Below, piece after piece: positions 34,700 through 46,760 of a stretch of 64,000 nt of DNA (the stretch's first letter is position 1; every line of letters starts with the position of its first letter). A model generated the notes under the pieces. That model saw only the letters and a program-made list of their open reading frames with translations. It had not been told where the DNA came from and did not search any database. Source of the stretch: Lumnitzera littorea (Eukaryota > Streptophyta > Magnoliopsida > Myrtales > Combretaceae); assembly GCA_024138015.1 (NCBI GenBank), contig JAMXBB010000002.1, positions 53,225,486 to 53,289,485 on the forward strand. The letters run 5' to 3'. A program made the position numbers and the translations under genes.

Positions 34700-35250
34700 T
34701 GCTCATATCAATCAAGTAAAGTGCTAATTCCATGTACTTTAGCTTGCAACATCGTAATGAGGGTATGATGACAAGAAAGTGCATCAGCCACTGTATTAGT
34801 GCTTTCCTTCTTATACCTGATGACATAACAAAAGTTCTCTAAGAACTCGACCCACTTGACGTGACACCGAGAAAGTTTTTGCTACCCGCAAAGATGCTTG
34901 AGAGATTCATGATCAAAATAGATGATGAATTCTCTCGACAACAAGTAATGTTGCCAGTTCTGAAGTATACGGATAAGGCCATAGAACTCCTTATCGTAGG
35001 CTAAGTAATTCAAGGTAACACCTCAAAGTTTTTCGCTGAAGTAGGTAATGGGTCGATGCTCCTGCATAAGTACAAAACCAATGCCGACACCAAATGCATC
35101 ACATTCAACTACAAAAACCTTCTTAAATTTGGTAAGACAAGTACTAGAGCAAACGTCAGCTTACACTTCACATCTTCAAAACTCCTCTAAGCCTTTTCTG
35201 TCCATTTAAACTCAACGTTCTTCTTAGTCAATTCAGTCAACGGCACAATT
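34700..35250 (-). pseudogene. Gy-2 RNase H (decayed)
   Basis: The minus strand matches the equivalent region in Gy-4 (59220-59650): an ECDA...GVGI-type start near 35100, LQEH-RPIT, then [10 protein letters not shown] and [16 protein letters not shown] at about 34980-34900, KWVEFLEN near 34850. Frames are broken by TGA/TAG stops. It lies between RT and integrase as expected. Confidence 0.65.
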
Positions 35251-35279
35251 ATGGAGCTAAAGTTCTAGATAAATCTTCA

Positions 35280-35910
35280 ATAGAACGAGGCTAAGCCATG
35301 GAAGTTCCTAACTTCGGTTGCACTGTCGATATAGGCCACTCATTAATAGCCTTGACCTTTTCCTCATCAATGTGAACTCTACTCCCTAAAACGACATATT
35401 CGAAGAATACAACGTTGCCCCGACAGAATGTGCATTTCTTTAGGTTACCGAATAATTTCTTGGTACGAAGTATGCTAAACACCAGTCTCAAATGTTTGAT
35501 ACGAATGAAAAGGTCGACACTATAAACCAAAATATCATCAAAATAAACCATAACACATTTGCATATCAATGCTCAGAGCATATAATTCATGAGTCACATG
35601 AATGTATTCGGTGCGTTAGTTAAACTAAATGGCATAACCATCCACTTAAATAGACTATCCCGAATCTTAAAGGCTATTTTCCATTCATCTCCTGGTCTCA
35701 TTCGTATTTGATGATAGCCACTCTTTAGATCTATTTTCGAAAAGATGCATGCACCATGCAACTCATCGAACATATCATCCAACTGCGGGATCAAGTATTA
35801 GTACTTAACAGTAATCTTGTTGATGGTATAGCTGTCAATGCACATCCTCCATGATCCATCTTTCTTTGGTACTAGCACAGCTGGGACGGCACATGGGCTC
35901 ATGCTCTCAC
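35280..35910 (-). pseudogene. Gy-2 reverse transcriptase (decayed)
   Basis: Open pieces 35794-35594 and 35569-35291. Motifs [52 protein letters not shown], then catalytic YFDD at 35545-35534 and LFGNLKKCTFC. Catalytic aspartates intact; a stop separates the two pieces and the upstream fingers are broken. Confidence 0.85.
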
Positions 35911-36289
35911 GAACATATCCATGATCTACCAACTAATCAACTTGCTTTTTCAGCTCAACTACCTATTCAGGATTGAGTCAATAGGCGAGTCGATTTGGTA
36001 GGGCTGCTCTAGGTTGAAGATCGATGCAATGCTCAATTCCTGTTAAGGGAGGTAATCCTTTCGGCATCTCGAATGAGAAGAGGTCAGCAAATTCCTAAAG
36101 TAGTTACAGCACTTCAACAGGTAAGTTCTCGGCCTCTTTAACCTCTAAGAGTCTCCTGACCAAGAGGAGTACATAGTCCTTAGGTTTGACCTCTCGTGCA
36201 AACTAAGCTTGAGAAATCACTAAGGACTTCCACTACAAAGATCTCACAACCTTTCCCTGGGCTTCTTCCACTTCCCTAGTACTCATTGG

Positions 36290-36670
36290 CATCAATATAA
36301 CTTTCTTCTCGTCCTTTTGAAACATACAGGTATTTCTATACCCATCGTGTAACACCTTTAAGTCAAATAGCTACAGTCGGTTAAGTAATATGTGGGATGT
36401 ACAATGGGCAGGACGTCACACAACACCTCGTCCCTTTACCTATCACCAATAGTAATTGCCATTCTGACTTGCTCGAAAACGTATAATCCTCCTCTCTCAT
36501 TCAGCCAATGAATCTTGTACGACTTAGGGTATAGAAGAGTTAGCAATTTCATGGCCTTAACTGCCCCTTGCGCGATGACATTCATATAGCTCCCTCCATT
36601 AATGATCACAACACATAGCTTACCATTCATTAGGCAATTCATATGAAAGAGGTTCTCTCTCTACTCATTC
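36290..36670 (-). pseudogene. Gy-2 aspartic protease (decayed)
   Basis: Minus-strand frame 36642-36436 reads NGKLCVVIINGGSYMNVIA, so the catalytic Asp-Ser-Gly has become Asn-Gly-Gly. It continues YPKSYKIHWLNERGGLYV as in Gy-4. Inactive even apart from stops. Confidence 0.75.
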
Positions 36671-36849
36671 TCATTAGCTACAAAAGTACTGAGAGATCGC
36701 CGAACAACAAAGCAATACTTGGCACTGCCCTCAAGGGGTATCTTGGCCCCCAGATCTTCCTCAAATTCTTCCAGCATCCGATCGATTGCCACTTCTTTCT
36801 CTCCTTTACTGGCACTTTCTACTTCAAACTAGGGCTTATCTCCCTTGAT

Positions 36850-38033
36850 GGTCATGACTCGGTGGTTCGGACATTAGCTAGCCACGTGTCTATAGCCAAG
36901 ACACTTAAAACATTTTATTTCTCGAGTTTTCCGTCTTGAGCTCTGATCCTAGTCTCTTTGGATCTCAGGTTCTTCGATCTTACTCTTACCTAGGCCCTCG
37001 TCTAGTCAGCTCAACATGTGACCCTGAGGTTCAACCTTAGATTTGTTTGATGCCCTGTCGTTCCCTGCTCTACTCGGCAGGCCATTCCTACTCGACATTA
37101 TTGTTCTGTTACTTGGCATTCAGCTAGGCTAGGTCTACTGTTGCCTTTCAACTCTTTAGGCTATATGGATGGTTTCATCCAAAGTTGTAGGCTCTACAAT
37201 TCCACAATGTGACCAATCTCAGCTCGAAGTCCCGAGATGAACCGTACTATAGTTCGGGTCTTAGGCTCGTCAACATCACATCGTATCATGGGCAACTGAA
37301 ACTCTCAAACATAGTCGTCTATGGATCTATTACCTTGCTTTAAGTCGTAAAGTCGTCGGAAAGTGTCTTACTCGTAATGTTTGAGAACGAACCAACTTCT
37401 CAGAATTCTCTTCATCTCGTTCCATGTACGGACTTCGTATTGGGCCCTCAGATGAACATTCTGTAGCTTCTTCCACCACATTGCCGTATACCTAGAAAAT
37501 TCTAACGCAGCCACCTTAATGCGAACAACATCTTCATAATCGTAAAAGTCGAATATCTTTTCGATCTTCTCTTCCTAATCAAGGTAGTCATTAGCATTAC
37601 CAGACCCGTTGAAGCTTGGAATTTGTCCTTTAAGATGCTCGACACCTCTTGGCATTCTAAACTCATGCTCATCCATCCCATCATACTGGTCTTTTTCTTC
37701 TTCATACTCTTCCACTTCATCCAACTTTAACCTTCTTCTCGCGACTTTATCGACATGTCGCGGTGATGCTTAGTTCACAAGAAAGGCTTCCAGAGCTCGC
37801 TCCTTCATCTACCTCCTCAGCCTATCTCTCGTTTCTCAGCCTTACTTAGCAACTCTTTCATGCGATCCAGCCTCTAAAACCATGTTTACTAAGATAGCTA
37901 AGTTAGCCATAATAGCAACAAGATCTTATATCTACTCATCAGTAATACGTGGTGTTTGTTGGCTAACTCGACCACAATCATGAGCATCACTCTCGACATT
38001 GTGAATCTCTCCCTATACATTAGGGTTTGACAT
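36850..38033 (-). pseudogene. Gy-2 gag (decayed)
   Basis: Starts at minus-strand ATG 38033-38031, about 110 bp after the primer site. IPSFNGSGNANDYLD (about 37610), FDFYDYEDVVRIKVAALEF, YDLKQGNRSID and FISGLRAEIGHIVEL cover the Retrotrans_gag domain. The CCHC knuckle (KCFKCLGYRHVAS-C) lies at about 36925-36880, with TAG for Gln. A minus-strand ORF at 37720-37502 is a shadow frame. Confidence 0.8.
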
Positions 38034-38146
38034 TCTCAATACAAGCTTTAATAAGGACACTTCACTCAAATGCTTTCTACACACAAATATCTCAAATAGT
38101 AGACACAGCAAACTAACACTATATAGCTCTCGGTCTTAACCTCAAG

Positions 38147-38158
38147 CTCTGATACCAG
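38147..38158 (-). other. Gy-2 primer-binding site
   Basis: Minus strand TGGTATCAGAGC, an exact match to the tRNA-iMet site of plant Gypsy elements, ten bases from the LTR edge. The same 10-11 base spacer is seen in Gy-4. Confidence 0.85.
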
Positions 38159-38168
38159 GCATATATAG

Positions 38169-39069
38169 TATACCTAAGAGCTCAGTTATCACTAGGACTT
38201 ACCAAAGTAGAATTGAACTGAAATGGGTCCTTCGAGATATCGAAGAAAATTAGAGGGAAATAGTCTACAATCAAACAAGAGTAGTTGACATGAAGCTGCT
38301 CGGAGGATGTGACTCACTGACAAATACAACACAACTTGACGCCTCACTTGATATTACACATAAGTTGATGTTAAGGTCTACACACCACTAATCCTAAGCT
38401 ACTCGGTAAGATTAGATAAGAGTGTAAGGGGTATGGAGTTAGAGAGGATTGTCTCACAAGAATAGAGTATTCAATATTAAGATGTAAGTTATCTCCAGCT
38501 TACAAGAGAAAAGGACTATTTATAGTAAATCCCTAGGGCAGCATTAAAAATAAAGAAATCACAATAAAGTATTTACAAAAAGGAAATTCCTAGTATAGAC
38601 AAAAAGGGTAAAAAGGGCAACAAACCAAAAAATGGAAACGTAGTTAAATGTTAGACGAGTTGGCAATGCAGCATTGGTTACATATGAATATTCTCTAAGT
38701 ACAATAGGTGGGAAGGGTTAAAATGTTACGGCATTAAAGGGGCCGGGACGAGAGAGATGGTGATATGCCAAGAGAAAACTACTCAGCTGTTAAAGTAAGT
38801 CTCTCGTCACTCGTCACTCGGCAGCAGATTCTCGACAGCAATTGGTCAGAGTACTAGGTACAGGGTATTCGACAAGGGAATAGTCGACATCATCACTACC
38901 AAGTGTACAGATCAACATATGATAATGTAGGGAGCTTAGGGAGTTCAACCATCTTTTTCAATATACAATTTCTCGTCATCAGCAAGTTACTGAGAGATAA
39001 TTCTTTAGGAGAAGGATTGGAGTCCTCAGAGGCACGCGAGTAATGGAACCGCTAGCCGGTGGAGCATCA
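38169..39069 (-). mobile_element. Gy-2 5' LTR
   Basis: 901 bp, start TGATGCTCCACCGGC at 39069. Homologous throughout to 32542-33445. The pol-tail reading frame is present at the LTR start (SGSITRV) and then shifted by an indel. CTATTTATAG near 38517 is the likely TATA region (minus sense). Confidence 0.88.
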
Positions 39070-40338
39070 AACACGATTGAGTTCCTTAAGTACAAACAAA
39101 AGTTTGCAACTTGAACATGAACGTAGGTAAGATCGCGGTTGTATTATTGGCCGTAGTTTTATCCTGAGCAATGCATGCATAATTCCTTGCAAGATTACGC
39201 CTAAGATAGCAAGCATTGTTTACGAAGTTTAAGATTTTTCCATATTACTAAGCCTAAGTAAGTGGATCTAACCCATGCTTGAAGTAGATATATTGCTACT
39301 CATAACACTGTATGTTGTTTGATGTTGTGTTGATTAGATATGGCTATATCTTGGGTAACTAATATGCTACTATAGTAGATGCTGATGTGGTGATTTTGAA
39401 TGACGGTAGCTGTATCTTGGTTAAATTGTTATGGTACAATGTTCAGTGTTGATGTAGTGTTTACAAATGATTGTACTAACTTAAAGAGTTAAGGGATTGC
39501 TAACTCAATCTTCTAGGTGTTTACCTAAGTGAATCCTAAGTGAGATGCTAGATTTCTACTAAGGAGAGTTCGAAAACTAGAATCAAGTCACTAAGTTGAA
39601 TAAAACTGAAAGACTAGCTGTGCTAAGTGATATAGTTGAGTTGTTATTGCATATCATAGCATGGAATAAAAAAGACCTACAGGTCAAAACTTTCAGAATG
39701 AGACTTCTAAGTGATGATGTAAAAATCATGGTGTTATGAACTTAGCTTTTGGAAGCATATAGATTGCATTACCCAAACATTATAACTATTTTGATAGTCA
39801 AATTTGGTAGACTACAATGTGTAGTCTAATTTTGTAAAGAAAAGTTAGTGGTCCTACTCCCAAGTAACTCCTTGTTGCCCTTTTTGATATTGGTAAACTA
39901 CTATAGTATATAGTCTAATTTGGTGGGGGTCCTACTCCCAACTAGCTCTTTGTTGCCCATAGGTTCCTCGACGTTGTATACAAATGCCTAGCTATGTCAA
40001 CTAACCAGGTGAAAATTGGGAGGGCATAAGATATCGATACCAATGTATGCCACGTACATAAGCATAGCATGCTGTATTGCTAGCAATAAACACCTAGTTA
40101 AGTGAATGCACACGTGAAGTTAAACCTTCAAATTATGATTGAAATGTTTCAATTGTGATATATGATATTGTCTATATTGTATTGTTCGTTATCCACTCTT
40201 ACTCAGCTCCAATAGCTAAGGGGATAAAATGTTTTATCCTCAGGTTAACACCATCGTAAAGGACCTAACACTAGGGGGAATGTATACTGAGAGCACAAGT
40301 CAAAGTTAGTGACTTTTTTATGGAACCTGTACTATGTT
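39070..40338 (+). mobile_element. Tek-1 5' LTR, part before Gy-3
   Basis: Non-coding. Assigned to the LTR that resumes at 47955 and ends before the primer site at 48186. It holds two related phrases, GGTCCTACTCCCAASTA and GTTGCCC, about 70 bp apart near 39850-39960. Left end is cut by Gy-2. Assignment is by position, without a second copy to align. Confidence 0.5.
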
Positions 40339-40339
40339 A

Positions 40340-41195
40340 TGATGGGAATCAAGCTATTGGGCCCCTGACCCGCAACTGAGCTCGAGGACTAGAGGGACTT
40401 GCACGACGAATCCTTATGTTCTGACCAACCCCTGCCAAAGTCAAGTATTTCCTTGCCAAGTCACTTATAATGCTATACCGTATGATCGCCCATTATTGAG
40501 TGTTATGCCGAGTTGACGATTACTCTCTATTGCCAACTCAACCAATTAATTGGCATCTTCCTTGCTGAGAAGCCGAGAGAGGGAGACCAAACTGACTAGG
40601 CCAACCCTGCTTAGACAAACCCATCCATCCGTACTTTTTGTTCGCATCTCCTGACAACCTTGCTAATAGAGTATCACCACGTGTACAATATCATGTGTAC
40701 AATCTATAGCACCAATGATTTTTTTCCTTGTATATTCATTTTTACACTTTTGTATCATGTGTATTGCTTCTTTAGGAAATGTCCTTTTTGTATTTTCCCC
40801 TTTAGGCAAGTTATCTTAGTTTACGGGTATAAATACCCTTGTACTTGTAGTTGTAAGATGATCAAATTACCTCCAATACACTTAAGTACTTTCTTTCTTG
40901 CGTAAACACTGCTTGTTTATTCGCGGCATCACTCTTATCCTTTCCCTTAAGCAAGGTTAAGTGGCGAGTAACCTCATTGAACCAATTCCTAAATCATATC
41001 GAATTATGTCATAAGTCCTCGGAAGTTCCATTGGTGCGTTATATCCTCTAGAGTTGTTCGTAGGTTTACTTACTATTCTCATTCTTTATTTCTTACCCTT
41101 TTCGTACCTTTCCCCATTAACCCTTTTCAAGCTTTCTGCAAGCTTGGACTCATTTAGCGACCAACCTTGTTTATTCTTGGTCATAATTCGCATCA
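40340..41195 (+). mobile_element. Gy-3 5' LTR
   Basis: 856 bp, TGATGGGAATC...GCATCA. TATA box TATAAATA at 40828-40835 inside the palindrome GGGTATAAATACCC. About 85% identical to 47089-47954 by eye. Its first ~90 bases are open in the pol-tail frame apart from one TGA (NQAIGPLTRN, then ARGLEGLARRIL). Confidence 0.92.
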
Positions 41196-41198
41196 TCT

Positions 41199-41210
41199 TG
41201 GTATTAGAGC
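41199..41210 (+). other. Gy-3 primer-binding site
   Basis: TGGTATTAGAGC, one transition from the tRNA-iMet site TGGTATCAGAGC, three bases after the LTR. Confidence 0.85.
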
Positions 41211-41365
41211 AAAGGTTTTGTATGAGCCATAGTTAGTTCTTCTTGAATTCTGTTATACTCTATTTTGTGTGTGTAAAATAGAGCAACACTATATTCATTT
41301 AACTGCTGTATTGTTAGCTGTTCACTCTCTAAAGTGTTTATGTGAATTTGAATCTGTGAGGAAAA

Positions 41366-41437
41366 GTGACAGGTCCAAGTATGAATGTTAATGCTGGGAT
41401 GACAGTAGAGTTGTCCACCATATATGACAATCTTAGG
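41366..41437 (+). pseudogene. Gy-3 gag, N-terminal piece
   Basis: By alignment with Gy-1 the original start codon lies at 41366 and is now GTG; an in-frame-independent ATG at 41381 is downstream. The segment encodes the ELSTIYDNLR-type region seen in Gy-1 and is cut by the solo LTR at 41438. Confidence 0.6.
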
Positions 41438-42708
41438 TGATATCAGGCAAGTGCACCTATCAGTTTTAATATAGTGGATGCGAGTCCGAGTCGATCCCTC
41501 AGAGACTTCGAGTACTAATATTAACCTTAGCTCTATTATCTAACCGAAAAATTGTGATGAGTTGAATGAATTAAAAATACTAAAATTAACAAACTAACCT
41601 AATTATGAGACTTAATTAAGCAATCTAGAAAGTGATAAAATTAAGAACAACTTCAAGAAAGCAAATAACGTATTTAGGAATTATTTCCCTTAGTGTTTAA
41701 CATGTGACCACTTAAAATGTATTCAATTCAATCTCTATTATTCTTGACTGGAGGGATTCACAATTAAAGTTAACACCTTTCTCAAGCATATTAACCCTAA
41801 TCCTAAATTATTTACCAGAATCTTTTCACTTAGTACTATAATTTAGAATCACATTGATGTATAGTGAATTCCTACACAAAAGAACAACTTTTCGGAAGAA
41901 ACATGTATCTTATCTCTAAGTACACATGTAATTCTCTCCAATTATGTCAAGCTCTCATTACACATGTGATTTCTCAATCATCATGCATAATATCATAGAT
42001 TGATACCCTAGAAATATCAATTAACAATTAAATAACATAATTTAATCAAGAAAAGATAGAAACTTTATTGAATTATCAATCAATCTAATAGTCACATGAA
42101 ACCCTAGGTTCCATAATCCTAAATACAAGATTCTTAAGCTATTATAATGAAACTAAAAACAACTTGCAACAAAATCAAGAAATAAAATATGAAAAACCCC
42201 TTTTGTTCATAAAAAATCTCTTTAATCTTGAAGTTAGGTGTTGCTTTCGCCTTTTTCTCCTCCTTTTCTTCAAGTCTCTTCTCTTTTGAATGTCCAATCT
42301 TGTGTGCGAAACCCTAGTAAGTCCTTTTATAATGTATTGTAAAGTCTCTTTTTTCGTAACCAAACACAGCCTGGGACACAGTTGTGTCCTCAAGTCGTGT
42401 AACTTTCTAACCTTGGCAAATCTTCCTGGATGGACACAGCTTGGGGACACAGTTGTGTCCCAGACTGTGTAACTTTCTGACCAAAATTTCTATTGTTTAT
42501 GTAACTTCAAAACTTCATAACTCATTCATTTGAACTCCAAATTGAGTGAAACTTGATTGCTTTTCTTTGTTTTCAATCCAAGAATGCGTTCAAATCTTGA
42601 AATCAAAATTTTACTCCATTAAGTATCAATTTCTTTAAATAAAACCAAAGATGTAAGGAAAATACTATAAAATCACCATGTAAAATGTATTTAAAATAAG
42701 AGTTATCA
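41438..42708 (-). mobile_element. Athila-like solo LTR in Gy-3 gag
   Basis: 1271 bp, plus-strand ends TGATATCAGG and GTTATCA, flanked by a perfect 5-bp duplication TTAGG (41433-41437, 42709-42713). In minus sense the LTR starts TGATAACTC. The plus-left end GGCAAGTGCACC is shared with the Athila LTRs at 19259 and 20836. No internal region, so recombination between LTRs removed it. It contains two near-palindromes (see 42374-42460). Open frames 42175-42472 are chance. Confidence 0.88.
42374..42460. repeat. Two copies of near-palindromic GGACACAGTTGTGTCC, 71 bp apart
   Basis: Identical 16-mers start at 42374 and 42445 inside longer ~71-bp direct repeats that both end GTGTAACTTTCT. Each 16-mer forms a 7-bp stem (GGACACA/TGTGTCC). 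Confidence 0.85.
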
Positions 42709-43760
42709 TTAGGGAACTCCTAAAAGTACTGACAAGAGACTTGCAAAGGTAGCTAACCTCTTAGTAGATCTGACCCGAGCTATTTATGCCTCGTCTTACC
42801 AAACCATTGAGGCCATGCAAAACACTCTATAAGCTGCTCAACCTGTTAGAGGTCAGAACCTAGGTCGACCAATTCGAGGTAGAAGAGCTGGCGAACGGAT
42901 AAGGCAAAGGATTGATTGAGAGAGTTAGATGAAGATGAAGAAGAGTGTTTGGAAGAGGAACGTATATAAGTCCCTAGAGCATCCAACCATGTGAAGCTTC
43001 GAATTTCGAGTTTCAATGGATTTAGGAATGCTGATGAATATTTAGACTAGGAAGAAAAGGTGGAGCGTGTATTTGATTATTATCAATATGAGGATTATGA
43101 GAAAGTGAGGACTGCTACTATTGAATTCTCCGAATATGCCGCCATGTGATGGAAGAATTTTCAGGCCATGAGAAGAAGAGAGGGGTACAGAGAGATTAAC
43201 ACTTGGCCTAAGATGAAGAGAATGCTTAGAAACCGATTTGTATTGGAAACTTATCTCCAAGATGCATTCACTTGACTTTAGGAGCTGAGATAAGGAGGCT
43301 GGACCGTTGATGAATATGTTCAAGAATTCCAAATGCTTATGATAAGATGTGTAGTGGAGGAACCACCTGCCCGAATAATCTCGAGGTTTGTTGCTGGGTT
43401 AAGAGGAGACATTCAAGACATTGTTGAGCTCTAATGATTTGACATAATAGATGAAGCTGTTAGGATTGCTCAACAAGTGGAGAGGCAAAGAAGGAGCCAG
43501 GTAATGACAAGAATGCCGACTAGCTGACCAGGATAGGTAAGTCACCGGACTCTGCTGAGTACCAAGCTGAGCAGAAGGGTTGATGTCTGAGCCAAGCAGA
43601 AAGGCTAACTAGAAGATGTAGCACTGACCCGAATGTATGAGAAAGGGTAAGGGTCTGGCAGGAAGACCAGCCTGATCAAGTGCTTCAAGTGTCAAGGGTT
43701 CAAACATATGGTTACTTAGTGCCCGAACTTAAGAACGATGGTCATCAAAGGAGACATCCC
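42709..43760 (+). pseudogene. Gy-3 gag, main part
   Basis: After the solo LTR the frame resumes. FSSFNGF-type text near 43010, EYLD-EEKVERVFDYYQYEDYEKVRTA, then NRFVLETYLQDAF (about 43225-43265), GGWTVDEYVQEFQMLMIRC and GLRGDIQDIVEL cover Retrotrans_gag. A CCHC knuckle CFKCQGFKHMVT-C lies at 43685-43725, with TAG for Gln. Stops throughout. Confidence 0.8.
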
Positions 43761-43879
43761 AAAGTTAGACGTAGAGAGTACGGATGAAGAGGTTCCTGTC
43801 GAGAAAGAGTTGATTGAGGAAGACGTATATGCCGAGGACTTAGACCAGCTACTCATGGTTGTCTGATGCACTATGAGTG

Positions 43880-44200
43880 TAGAAGCCTCACGAGAGGAGG
43901 AGTAGAGAGAGAACTTATTTCATATCACCTATAAGGTAAATGATCAAACGTAAGCCCTCAACGTAGATAATGAGAGCTGCACCAATGTGGCATCAACTGA
44001 TCTTGTTTCAAAACTGAGGTTACCGACTGTTGTACACCCAAACCCGTATAAGTTTCACTGGTTGAGTGAGAAGGGAGCCTTACACGTTACTCGACAAATA
44101 CTATTGCCGATCACTATCGGCAATTACTCCGACCAAATTCTTTGCTACGTACTGCCCATGTACGTATCCTATGTGTTGTTAGGAAGACCGTAGCTATTTG
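43880..44200 (+). pseudogene. Gy-3 aspartic protease (decayed)
   Basis: The frame at 43930-44192 reads ALNVDNESCTNVAS, so the catalytic Asp-Ser/Thr-Gly is replaced (Asp-Asn-Glu). It goes on PNPYKFHWLSEKGALHV and PITIGNYSDQILCYVLP, ending VLLGRP. A TAG follows at the end of the domain. Confidence 0.75.
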
Positions 44201-44509
44201 ATAAGAGAGTCATCCATGATGATCACAAGAATACCTACATGCTCGAGAAGGATGATCGAAAGATCACGCTAAATCAGATGCCATTGAGAGAAGTTCACAA
44301 GTTACAAACAAAACTTGCTCGCAAATCAAAGAAGGCTCTAATGATAAGTAGAGCTAAGCTTTGAGAGTCCATTAATGCTAATGAGCCAACCCTCTTGTTG
44401 GTCAAGCAACTACTGGAAATAAAGAAGCAGAATGAATTACCCCAAGAGGTGAAGGAACTGTTGGATGAATATGCTAACTTGCTCCCAAAACAGTTGCCAG
44501 AAAGGTTAC

Positions 44510-45240
44510 CCCCGACCTGAAGCATAGAGCATTGTATTGACTTAGTACCCGGCGTTGCACTGCTAAATAAGCCAGCTTATCGCATGAATCTCGAGCAAGC
44601 TTCTAAGCTTCAACATCAAGTCAATGAGTTATTGGAAAGAGGATACATGAGAGAGAGTCTCAGCCTTTGTATTATGCCTACACTTCTAGTGCCAAAAAAG
44701 GATGGAACCTAGCGGATGTATGTTGATAACCAAGTTGTAAACAAAATCACGATCAAATACAGGTATCTGATCTCGAGGCTAGAAGACACATGGATGAACT
44801 GAGTAGAGCTAAAATGTTTAGCAAGATTGATCTCAAATCCGGTTACCATCAAATCCACATGAGGCCAAGAGACAAGTGGAAGACTACGTTCAAGACTCGA
44901 CATGGATTTCACGAGTGGATGGTCATGCCCTTTGGCTTATTGAATGCCCTAAGTACCTTCCTGAGACTTATGAACCATGTGCTGAGACATCTCATTGGAA
45001 AGTGTGTCATGGTGTACTTCAATGACATCCTGATCTACAATGCCAACATGCTGAGTCACTGTAAGCACATCAGAACAGTCCTGGATATCCTTCGTGTCGA
45101 GAGACTATTCGGCAATATGAAGAAATGTTGCTTCTGCCAGGAGGAAGTGGTATTCTTGGGATATGTAGTTAGTGGAGAAGGCTTACGAGTCGATGATGAG
45201 AAGATCCAAGCAATTGTTGAGTAGCCAACCCCTACTACTT
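44510..45240 (+). pseudogene. Gy-3 reverse transcriptase, active site mutated
   Basis: Longest open piece 44790-45224 (144 codons): [40 protein letters not shown], then YFND at 45015-45026 where YFDD is required, then ERLFGNMKKCCFC. A G-to-A change explains Asp to Asn. Upstream fingers (44515-44780) have several stops. Cannot be active. Confidence 0.88.
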
Positions 45241-45259
45241 ATGGCGACGTAAGAAGTTT

Positions 45260-45810
45260 CCATGGACTAACTTCGTTTTACCAAAGGTTCATCAGGAACT
45301 TCAGCACCCTTACTACGCTACTTACTGAATTAATGAAGAAAAATACCAACTTCCAATGGGGAGAAAGGGAAGAGAGGAGGTTTGCTGAGAATAAGAATAG
45401 GTTGACCTCACCCCAGTGTTAGTGCTACCTGACTTCGACAAAATTTTTGAGCTAGAGTGTGATGCATCAGGCATTAGAATAAGCACTATCCTGATGCAAG
45501 AAGGCCAATCAATTTCCTTCTACAATGAGAAGCTCCTAGGACCCTAGTTAAATTACTCCGTATATGACAAAGAGTCTTAGCACTAATCCGCGCACTGTAA
45601 GTATGGCAACACTATCTACTACCAAGAGAATTTGTCATATATACTGACCACGAGTCACTACGGTACCTCCGAAGTTAGACTAAGCTATCTAAGCAGCAGG
45701 CGAGATGGGTTGAATTCCTTAAAGGATTCAATTTTGTGATTAAATACAAGCAAGGGAAGAGTAACATAGTTACAGATGCTTTTTCAAGGAGGCATACGCT
45801 CTTGTTAGAA
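45260..45810 (+). pseudogene. Gy-3 RNase H (decayed)
   Basis: SFHGLTSFYQRFIRNFS (45252-45305) bridges from RT. LECDASGI (about 45445), LMQEG, KLLGP-LNYSVYDKES, then frame-shifted HYLLPREFVIYTDHESLRYL text (about 45600-45665) and [20 protein letters not shown] (about 45700-45760). Several stops and at least two shifts. Confidence 0.75.
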
Positions 45811-45949
45811 CTATAGACCAGATTATTTAGTTTTGCAAATATCAAAGAACAATACTCTGAGGATCTACACTTTAGACCAATAATTTCGAAATGCATGGAT
45901 GGGAGAACAATGAACGAGTATTATCTGTAAGATAGCTATCTATTCTAAG

Positions 45950-46760
45950 GAGAAAATTGTGCATGCTGACTTGTTCCCTACAAGAATTATTAATTAGGGA
46001 AGCCCATAGCGAAGGACTCTCTAAATACTTTGAAGAGAGAACAACCTATGAACTAGTGAATGGCTGATTCTTTTGGCCGAGAATGCAAAGAGATGTGCAT
46101 CAAGTGTTCAAAAGCTATGCTGTGTGAAAAAAGGCCAAGTACCGAGCCGAACAAGGGAAAGCGATGCCCTTACTTGTTCTGACAAGGCCGTAGACTGAAC
46201 TAAGCATAAACTTTGTTCTTGGACTACCAAAAACTACCTGAAGAAAAGATTCTGTAATGGTCATTGTGGATCGGTTCAGTAAGATGGCACACTTCATGCC
46301 CTATACCAAAACTAACGACGCTTCAACTATTACTTCTCTTTTCTTACAGGAGATTGTGCGGATACATGGCTTGCCGAGAAGTGTAGTCTCTGATAGAGAC
46401 CTAAAGTTCTTAAACCATTTTTGGAGAATCCTATGGCGTTAACTGGGAACCAAATTACTCTTCAATGCCTCCTATCACCCCCAAACTAACAACCAAATAG
46501 AGGTGGTTAATCATACTTTGGTTCACTACTCCAAGCTACAGTCGACAAGAACTTGGTTGATTAGGATGTCTGCCTGCCAGTGGTCGAGTATGCTTATAAC
46601 CAAACCATACATGACAACACTAAGCAAACCCCCTTCGAAGTGGTCTATGGATACAATCCCAAGTTGCCCCTTAACTACACCCTTATACCCGCACTCGCAT
46701 AAGAGGACCCTAATGCCTTAACCAAAGCACAATCCCTTTAGCACATATACGATAAGGTCA
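45950..46760 (+). pseudogene. Gy-3 integrase (decayed)
   Basis: The zinc-finger region (45990-46140) is badly shifted. The core at 46257-46442 is open: [45 protein letters not shown], giving Asp64 and Asp116 equivalents. YHPQTNNQIEVVN near 46465-46510 supplies Glu. Beyond this the frame shifts (46503-46721 is a shifted frame of the same region). Confidence 0.8.

Larger units (their letters stand above)
32542..39069 (-). mobile_element. Gy-2: CRM-like Ty3/Gypsy retrotransposon
   Basis: LTRs 32542-33445 and 38169-39069, primer site 38147-38158, then gag, protease, RT, RNase H and integrase on the minus strand. Same family as Gy-4 (shared protease text and LTR-end text). No convincing target duplication (ACTAG and AACAC), so one flank may have been rearranged. 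All genes carry stops. Confidence 0.9.

Noticed and set aside
32542..39069. Target-site duplication of Gy-2
   Set aside because: Flanks ACTAG and AACAC do not match convincingly, so none is claimed.
39070..40338. A cellular gene or promoter between Gy-2 and Gy-3
   Set aside because: The sequence is better explained as LTR of Tek-1, since it resumes at 47955 and meets a primer site at 48186.
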